Assembly (NCBI RefSeq): GCF_011046735.1
Contig: NZ_CP049258.1
Location: 3,738,001 to 3,802,000, forward strand
Direction: 5' to 3'
DNA from: Nordella sp. HKS 07
GTDB taxonomy: Bacteria; Pseudomonadota; Alphaproteobacteria; Rhizobiales; Aestuariivirgaceae
Length of the DNA stretch: 64,000 bases
A program made the translations under genes and the position numbers. Of the stretch, positions 59,601-64,000 are shown in pieces. How positions within the stretch are numbered: position 1 is the first letter of the stretch; each line of letters opens with the position of its first letter. The notes beneath the pieces were generated by a model that was not told where the DNA came from, made no database searches, and was given only the letters and a program-made list of their open reading frames with translations.

Positions 59601-60227
59601 ATGTCTACGAACGGTGCAGGGTTTGGTCGAGCCGTCTTCGGCTACCTTAAGGCAACGATCATTGGTGGAATGCTCTTTCTTCTGCCGATTGTTCTTCTCG
59701 CGTTAGTTCTCGGCAAGGCAATGCACGCAGCAGCCAAAATTGCAAAACCGGCTATTTCCCATCTCCCGCCCACATTCCTCGGGATTGGAATGGCCTCACT
59801 GTTGGCAGCATTGATTTTGATCGTCGTCTCGCTAGGTGCCGGACTCTTAGCTCGGACACGATACGGCAAGGCAACCCTGCAGTGGTTTGAAAATTCGCTA
59901 TTTGGCGGCTTGCCGCAGTATCAGCTAGTCAAGAGTCTTGGCGAGGGCCTCGCTCATGTTGAGGATGCTGAAAGCGTAAAGCCGGTCCTTGTGTCGATCG
60001 AGGACGGTTGGCAGATCGGTTACTTGCTGGAAGGTTTGGAAGCCGACTGGGTCGCGGTGTTTTTGCCGCAGGCACCAACACCAATGTCCGGCAATGTGAT
60101 GTATCTTCCTGCCAATCGGACGCTGCCGCTCAATATATCCATGGCACAAGCGATGTCGCTCGTGAAGCGGATTGGGGTAGGTTCCGGGCAGGCCCTGAAG
60201 GGAATGAACTTGTCTCGGGACGGCTAA
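59601..60227 (+). CDS. DUF502 membrane protein
   Basis: 208 residues with TM helices at about 16-38 and 62-85, then a soluble C-terminal part. Family motifs: L-K-A-T-I-I-G-G-M-L-F-L-L-P-I-V, G-A-G-L-L-A-R-T-R-Y-G, and the late V-F-L-P-Q-A-P-T-P-M-S-G-N-V-M-Y-L-P, the DUF502 hallmark. ATG 59601 has AAGGAGG 7 nt upstream. Inner membrane; function unproven. Confidence 0.92.
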   Translation: MSTNGAGFGRAVFGYLKATIIGGMLFLLPIVLLALVLGKAMHAAAKIAKPAISHLPPTFLGIGMASLLAALILIVVSLGAGLLARTRYGKATLQWFENSLFGGLPQYQLVKSLGEGLAHVEDAESVKPVLVSIEDGWQIGYLLEGLEADWVAVFLPQAPTPMSGNVMYLPANRTLPLNISMAQAMSLVKRIGVGSGQALKGMNLSRDG

Positions 60228-60234
60228 CGCGGAA

Positions 60235-60490
60235 CCTTCAGGAAGGGAGCCGGCGTGTGAAGGCGGATGGAAAGGAAGTCGCCACCGCCAAAGTAGCGAA
60301 CATCATTCCGCTCATCGTGACGGTCGACGAGACATTAGAGCATCGGACCGAAAAGTGCGAAGCGGTTTTCGGAGAATCCGATGCGCAAATCGAAGAGTTG
60401 GAGCGCCGGACCGATTCCACGTGAGCGTCCGGCGCTCTAGATGTCGGCGTCGACACGTGGACGGGGTCAATGACAAGGACTATCCAGCTC
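60235..60490 (+). pseudogene. Arylsulfatase C-terminal remnant, split by a 100-bp element
   Basis: Left part (60235-60337) reads V-K-A-D-G-K-E-V-A-T-A-K-V-A, then I-I-P-L-I-V-T-V-D-E-T-L. Right part (from 60438) continues D-V-G-V-D-T-W-T and, after a one-base slip in GGGG, G-V-N-D-K-D-Y. Deleting 60338-60437 plus one TA restores D-E-T-L-D-V-G-V-D-T, the arylsulfatase C-terminal motif. The catalytic part is absent. A related tail occurs at 16274. Confidence 0.7.
60338..60437 (+). mobile_element. 100-bp MITE/RIME-like element inserted at TA
   Basis: The element begins GAGCATCGGAC and ends GTCCGGCGCTC; the inverted end reads GAGCGCCGGAC, so 9 of 11 terminal bases match. TA stands on both sides (60336-60337 and 60438-60439), as for target duplication by IS630/Tc1-mariner-type transposases. 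It has internal complementary stretches (GTGCGAAGCGGTTTTCG region) and no ORF, so it would need a transposase in trans. The same family occurs at 42796, 45999, 48234 and 52230. Confidence 0.75.
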
Positions 60491-60751
60491 CCGTTTCGCT
60501 TCAAGGGCAATCAATCAAGCGAAGACGTGTCGCAATATCGAAAGATATCGCGAGCGTCTTTACGGCTGCGACTACCGATGAGGTTTTCTACGGTTCTTCC
60601 CAGATTGCGACATAGGGGCTCGCGCTGTTGACAGTTGGACGCAGGGACCAGACGCCACCCAGATCGATGGCAACTCATCTCAAAACCATCACGCTCTGCT
60701 CAAAGCCAACCGAAAATGGACCTCTAAGCCTGCTTGACCAAAACGGATACT
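60491..60751. other. Non-coding stretch after the arylsulfatase remnant
   Basis: Frames here are short and continue the broken arylsulfatase region without recognisable motifs. No promoter, RNA or repeat was identified. Confidence 0.35.
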
Positions 60752-61108
60752 TTAAACGTGCTGAAGCACGTTCACGAGCTTCCCCAAAGGATCCCGCACG
60801 GAGAATCGGCGCACGTTCCATGGCTCTTTGGCAGGTCCGTATTCCGGGGCAAGTCCGGCTTTTTGTACGCGCTCCAGCGCAGCGTCGAGATCATCAACCT
60901 CTATCGAAACGTCGGGGACGGCCGTGCCGGAGCCGCCCTCGGTCATAATGCTGACTTGCACGGTCATTTTCGCGTTCGAACCGTACGTGGCGATCCAGCC
61001 CAGATCCATCAGCACATCAAGGCCGAATATCTCGCCGTAGACGCGCTTGGCTTCCGCAATACGCTCAGGGTCGGCCGCAATGTTCGTAACGATCCGTTTT
61101 ACACGCAT
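60752..61108 (-). CDS. VOC (glyoxalase/bleomycin-resistance) superfamily protein
   Basis: 118 residues forming one VOC unit: K-R-I-V-T-N-I-A-A then Y-G-E-I-F-G-L-D-V-L-M-D-L-G-W-I-A-T, the second half V-S-I-E-V-D-D-L-D-A-A-L-E-R and R-R-F-S-V-R-D-P-L-G-K-L-V-N-V-L. Likely a metal-dependent or binding-only dimeric protein. ATG 61108 matches the normal start; the frame to 61144 adds 12 poorly supported residues. Ligand unknown. Confidence 0.85.
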   Translation of the reverse strand: MRVKRIVTNIAADPERIAEAKRVYGEIFGLDVLMDLGWIATYGSNAKMTVQVSIMTEGGSGTAVPDVSIEVDDLDAALERVQKAGLAPEYGPAKEPWNVRRFSVRDPLGKLVNVLQHV

Positions 61109-61340
61109 TGATTCAATATCGTCTCCCGACGCGACGAGGGTCACGCCACTGATTTGAGTTCGATCTGGCCCGTTAACCGCCTAAATCCGCCCTTCGCAGT
61201 GTATGCCTCGCCGGAAATGAAATCCAGCAGGTGGACGATCGTGCTCCCGAACGATCTTCCACCGTGAGCTCCCGTTCAAAGTGAATAGTGATCCGCGATC
61301 TGAAGGTTAGTAAATTGAGCTCACATGCCTTGCAAACGAT

Positions 61341-61790
61341 TCAATGTGCCCGCGCGGAATTTCCGGCTCCTTGCTTTCGTGCGGACGGGGCCTTCTCTTT
61401 AGCGCCGTGGTCAGCTTGCATCATTTCCGGGTTGTGCTTCCACAAGCCCAGCATCGAGCCGGTGGGGTCCTGAATGATTGTGAACCAGCCCATGTCCGGC
61501 ACTTCCGTAACATCCTTCATGACCTTGCCGCCTAAGGATGTGGCTTTGTCGGTGGCGGCGCGAAGATCATCCACCAGAACGTAGGGAATCCAGCCGGCGG
61601 GGCCGTGCGGAACCTGCTTCATGATTCCGCCGCCCGTGCCTTCTCCCACTTTGATCACGGTATAGGAATGACCGGGATCGGCGGGGTTCGGCATGTCCGC
61701 CAATTGCCATTGGAACAGCTTTGCATAGAACGCTTTCGCTTTCTCCGGATCGGGGCTGTTCAGCTCGACATGTACAAAGGGGTTTGACAT
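61341..61790 (-). CDS. VOC superfamily protein
   Basis: 149 residues: F-V-H-V-E-L-N-S-P-D-P-E-K-A-K-A-F-Y-A-K-L-F-Q-W at the start, the middle strand G-W-I-P-Y-V-L-V-D-D-L, G-G-K-V-M-K-D-V-T-E-V-P and F-T-I-I-Q-D-P-T-G-S-M-L-G-L-W, a standard glyoxalase-like pair of beta-alpha-beta units. The last 25 residues are charged and probably disordered. ATG 61790 has AAGGAG 8 nt upstream. Same strand as the other VOC gene 230 nt downstream. Confidence 0.9.
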   Translation of the reverse strand: MSNPFVHVELNSPDPEKAKAFYAKLFQWQLADMPNPADPGHSYTVIKVGEGTGGGIMKQVPHGPAGWIPYVLVDDLRAATDKATSLGGKVMKDVTEVPDMGWFTIIQDPTGSMLGLWKHNPEMMQADHGAKEKAPSARKQGAGNSARAH

Positions 61791-62005
61791 CTTTGGTCTC
61801 CTTGCTGGAACTCAGGGTGCCAACGCTCGGGATGGGGGTGTCGTTCCTCGCGCGGACCCTGTTTCTTGATGCGGCAGGACGAAGCTGGTCCCAGTGGATA
61901 CTTGTCCGGAATTTATTGCTGGTGCTGGCTAGGGCACTGGCCTGTGTGCCAGCGGTGCGGTGATCACCAATGTCGATTTCAGTCGAACAAAGTAGGAGAT
62001 ATCTA

Positions 62006-62416
62006 ATGTCGCTCGAACTCATCAATCCAGATGATCTGCCAATTCCAGAGATGTACACACAGGTTGTCGTCGCGACCGGATCCAAGCTGGTATTCGTCTC
62101 AGGTCAGCAGCCCGAAGACATACACGGCAAGCTCGTTGGGCATGGTAATTTTGCGGTGCAAGCGCGCCTGGCATTCGGCAATCTCGGCCGAGCGCTCAGT
62201 GCGGCAGGGGCACGGCCTGAGCAAGTTTGCAAGATCACGATCTACATTGTCGATTATAAGCGCGATGAACACGTTCCTGTCATCGAGGAAGCGCAGATTT
62301 CGCTGTTTGGAGATCACAAGCCAGCGAATGTCGTGGTCGGAGTAGCGATTATGTCTCCAGGCTACCTCATAGAGGTCGACGCGATAGCGGTCATTGACGA
62401 GGCCGCCAGAAGCTAA
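62006..62416 (+). CDS. RidA family protein
   Basis: 136 residues. RidA/YjgF pattern: L-V-F-V-S-G-Q-Q-P-E-D near residue 35, A-R-L-A-F-G-N-L-G-R-A-L-S-A-A-G-A, V-C-K-I-T-I-Y-I-V-D-Y near 83, and the last strand L-I-E-V-D-A-I-A-V. The arginine that binds the carboxylate in enamine deaminases is not at the usual place (P-G-Y-L-I-E-V), so enzymatic activity is uncertain. ATG 62006 has AGGAG 7 nt upstream; the frame to 61970 is not supported. Confidence 0.9.
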   Translation: MSLELINPDDLPIPEMYTQVVVATGSKLVFVSGQQPEDIHGKLVGHGNFAVQARLAFGNLGRALSAAGARPEQVCKITIYIVDYKRDEHVPVIEEAQISLFGDHKPANVVVGVAIMSPGYLIEVDAIAVIDEAARS

Positions 62417-62585
62417 TGTCCCAAATCCGATGTTCGCCACTGCGAACGGGACCTTCCGAGCGAACCTCGGATTCGGAATGACACTAGATATCAGGAAATG
62501 GCCTCAGCCGCCGTCAAACCGACGTGCCCGAAGTATCGAACTCCTCGTCCTATCATTCGCGCTGTGAGTGGCGTAGGCTATTGGC

Positions 62586-63764
62586 ATGGATATCGAGACC
62601 GGCGAGTTGACCGGGACTGCGGCGGCTGTCGAAGCTCAGATTACGACGTGGCTGATCGGACCGGCACGGCGATCTTGTACGCCGGTCGAGATTGTCAACG
62701 GGCTGGTGGAGCGGCTCGTTGGTGCCGGCATCCCGCTTTGGCGCGTACGAATCGCCCAGCAGGTCGCCAATCCTCTGATCGCGGCCTGGGGTGCCATGTG
62801 GACGCGCGATGCCGGTGCCGAGCTTTACACGGTGCCGCGCGGCATGCTGCGGACGAATTCATTCTATGGCAGCCCGTTTGAACATGTCATCAAGACACGA
62901 ACGAAATTCCGCAAGTCGCTTGCGAGGCTCGAGGCTGGCCGTGACCATGAGGTGCTGTTCGAGCTCGCCGCTGCCGGCGGCACAGAGTACCTTGCGCTCC
63001 CGGTTGAGTACGGCGACGGCTCAGTCCAGGCGAGCGCCTTTACGACCGACCGGCCCGACGGTTTCCACGATGAGGAAGCCCTGCTGATCGAGAGGCTGAT
63101 GCCGGCGCTGGCCGCGGCCATGGAGCCTGCCGCCATGCGCCATTCGATGGCGAGCCTCCTTGAGGTCTATCTCGGCACGGGTCCGGCAGGGCGCGTGGCC
63201 GGCGGCGCCTTCCATCGCGGCGCCATGACGGAGATTGATGCGGTGGTCATGCTCACCGATCTGCGCGGCTTCACCGATCTATCGGAAAGACTCGCCCCCG
63301 ACCGGCTCCTGCAGCGTCTGGGCGCCTATTTCGAGATCGTCGTCGAGGCCGTGCGGTCGGAAGGCGGCGATGTGCTCAAATTCATTGGCGACGGCGTGCT
63401 GGCGCTGTTTTCCGTGGACGGAGCCGCACAACCTGAGGCCTGTGCCCGAGCGGTCCGCAGTACGACGCGCGCCTTCACGCGCAATACAGATCCGGAGCTG
63501 CGCTTTGTCAGCGCGATTCACATGGGGCCGGTCGTCTATGGTAATATCGGCAGCCTCGACCGGCTTGATTTCACTGTCGTCGGTCCGACCGTCAACTATG
63601 TGAGCCGGCTCGAGAGCGCCGCCAAGTTGCTCGACAAGCCGGCCATATGCTCCGCCGCAGTTGCCAGATGGCTGCCGGCCAGCATGGTCGAAAGCCTCGG
63701 CCACCACCAGTTGAAGGGCTTTTCGGACCCGCAGATGCTCTACGAACTGAAGACCGCTTCCTGA
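62586..63764 (+). CDS. Class III adenylate cyclase
   Basis: 392 residues. The C-terminal cyclase domain (about 215-385) carries the first metal Asp in V-V-M-L-T-D-L-R-G-F-T, the second in F-I-G-D-G-V-L-A-L-F preceded by Lys (D-V-L-K-F, adenine selector), D-F-T-V-V-G-P-T-V-N, and the transition-state Asn/Arg in N-Y-V-S-R-L-E. The catalytic set is complete. The N-terminal 200 residues are a soluble sensory region without membrane segments. It makes cAMP, probably in response to an internal signal. No cAMP-dependent regulator gene is adjacent. Confidence 0.92.
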   Translation: MDIETGELTGTAAAVEAQITTWLIGPARRSCTPVEIVNGLVERLVGAGIPLWRVRIAQQVANPLIAAWGAMWTRDAGAELYTVPRGMLRTNSFYGSPFEHVIKTRTKFRKSLARLEAGRDHEVLFELAAAGGTEYLALPVEYGDGSVQASAFTTDRPDGFHDEEALLIERLMPALAAAMEPAAMRHSMASLLEVYLGTGPAGRVAGGAFHRGAMTEIDAVVMLTDLRGFTDLSERLAPDRLLQRLGAYFEIVVEAVRSEGGDVLKFIGDGVLALFSVDGAAQPEACARAVRSTTRAFTRNTDPELRFVSAIHMGPVVYGNIGSLDRLDFTVVGPTVNYVSRLESAAKLLDKPAICSAAVARWLPASMVESLGHHQLKGFSDPQMLYELKTAS

Positions 63765-64000
63765 CTGCTCCCCATAATCCTCTTCGTTTAGATGAATCCA
63801 ACACTACGATGACGGCCGCCCATTCCCGGTGATCAGCGCTTTCGATGAAATTGGGAATACACGTCGGAGCGCTCGCGGCGTTTGTGGGATGAGATGATCA
63901 GGAGTCCGGCGCGCAGGATCAGTTGCCGCCTGACGACGACCTATGCCGGTTTCAGCGGCGGGAGCGTGCTGCTCGATGCGTTGCACAAGCGCGACATGGC
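63765..64000. other. Right edge, no supported gene
   Basis: A short frame after ATG 63896 (S-P-A-R-R-I-S-C-R-L-T-T-T-Y-A-G-F-S-G-G-S-V-L-L-D-A-L) is open to the edge and may be the start of a gene continuing outside, but no family was recognised. Confidence 0.25.

Overview
The window is high-GC, densely coded bacterial DNA. Its gene families (LivHMG/F-type ABC transporter, FixJ-type regulators, DUF992, DUF1194, PRC-barrel, CsbD, DUF1622) and several copies of an intergenic element beginning GAGCATGATCC or GAGCATCGGACC (the RIME-like repeats known from rhizobia) point to an alphaproteobacterium of the order Hyphomicrobiales (Rhizobiales). No rRNA, tRNA, CRISPR array or complete transposase gene was seen.

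Layout. 1-12900 is mostly core-like: the tail of a possible glycosyltransferase, an unusual membrane-domain plus NNMT-type methyltransferase fusion, an M2 peptidase, an MgtA-type P-ATPase, a Tat-exported AstE-like hydrolase, an MFS exporter with a one-base frameshift between two copies of a 55-bp repeat, a DUF1194 protein, a hypothetical exported protein and an AGPS-like FAD oxidase. 12900-22170 mixes real genes (patatin lipoprotein, PRC-barrel, DUF992, PfpI-family, HD-domain) with much gene debris: a CMD protein, an arylsulfatase tail, a cupredoxin tail, a partial PfpI duplication, and two fragments of the FAD oxidase gene that abut at the same breakpoint. 22170-27330 is an accessory, defence-like block: an OLD-family ATPase/TOPRIM nuclease, an HNH nuclease, small unknown genes and a decayed hipBA module. 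From 27349 come a DbpA-like DEAD-box helicase with a repetitive basic tail, a histidine kinase with a FixJ-type regulator, a stand-alone receiver, and two tiny overlapping membrane-protein genes; the receiver and tiny-gene promoters share a 16-bp palindrome.

33812-42790 is a coherent catabolic locus: a leftward operon (NAD-dependent epimerase, fused LivG-LivF ATPase, LivH, LivM, binding protein) divergent from a translationally coupled rightward operon (N-formylglutamate amidohydrolase family, RpiR regulator, glutamine-synthetase-like ligase). 42825-64000 holds housekeeping and stress genes: DUF924, SDR, CsbD, a DAO-type oxidoreductase, an overlapping C45 peptidase/PHB-depolymerase-like pair, CopG, an AI-2E family exporter, an RsbQ-like hydrolase next to a PAS histidine kinase, a large SH3/Gly-rich exported protein, DUF1622, a membrane GDPD, SulP, DUF502, two VOC proteins, RidA and a class III adenylate cyclase. 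At 60338-60437 a 100-bp RIME/MITE-like element sits exactly at a TA inside an arylsulfatase remnant, so the insertion event can be read directly.

Functions are assigned from motifs and family memory only; no database search was possible.
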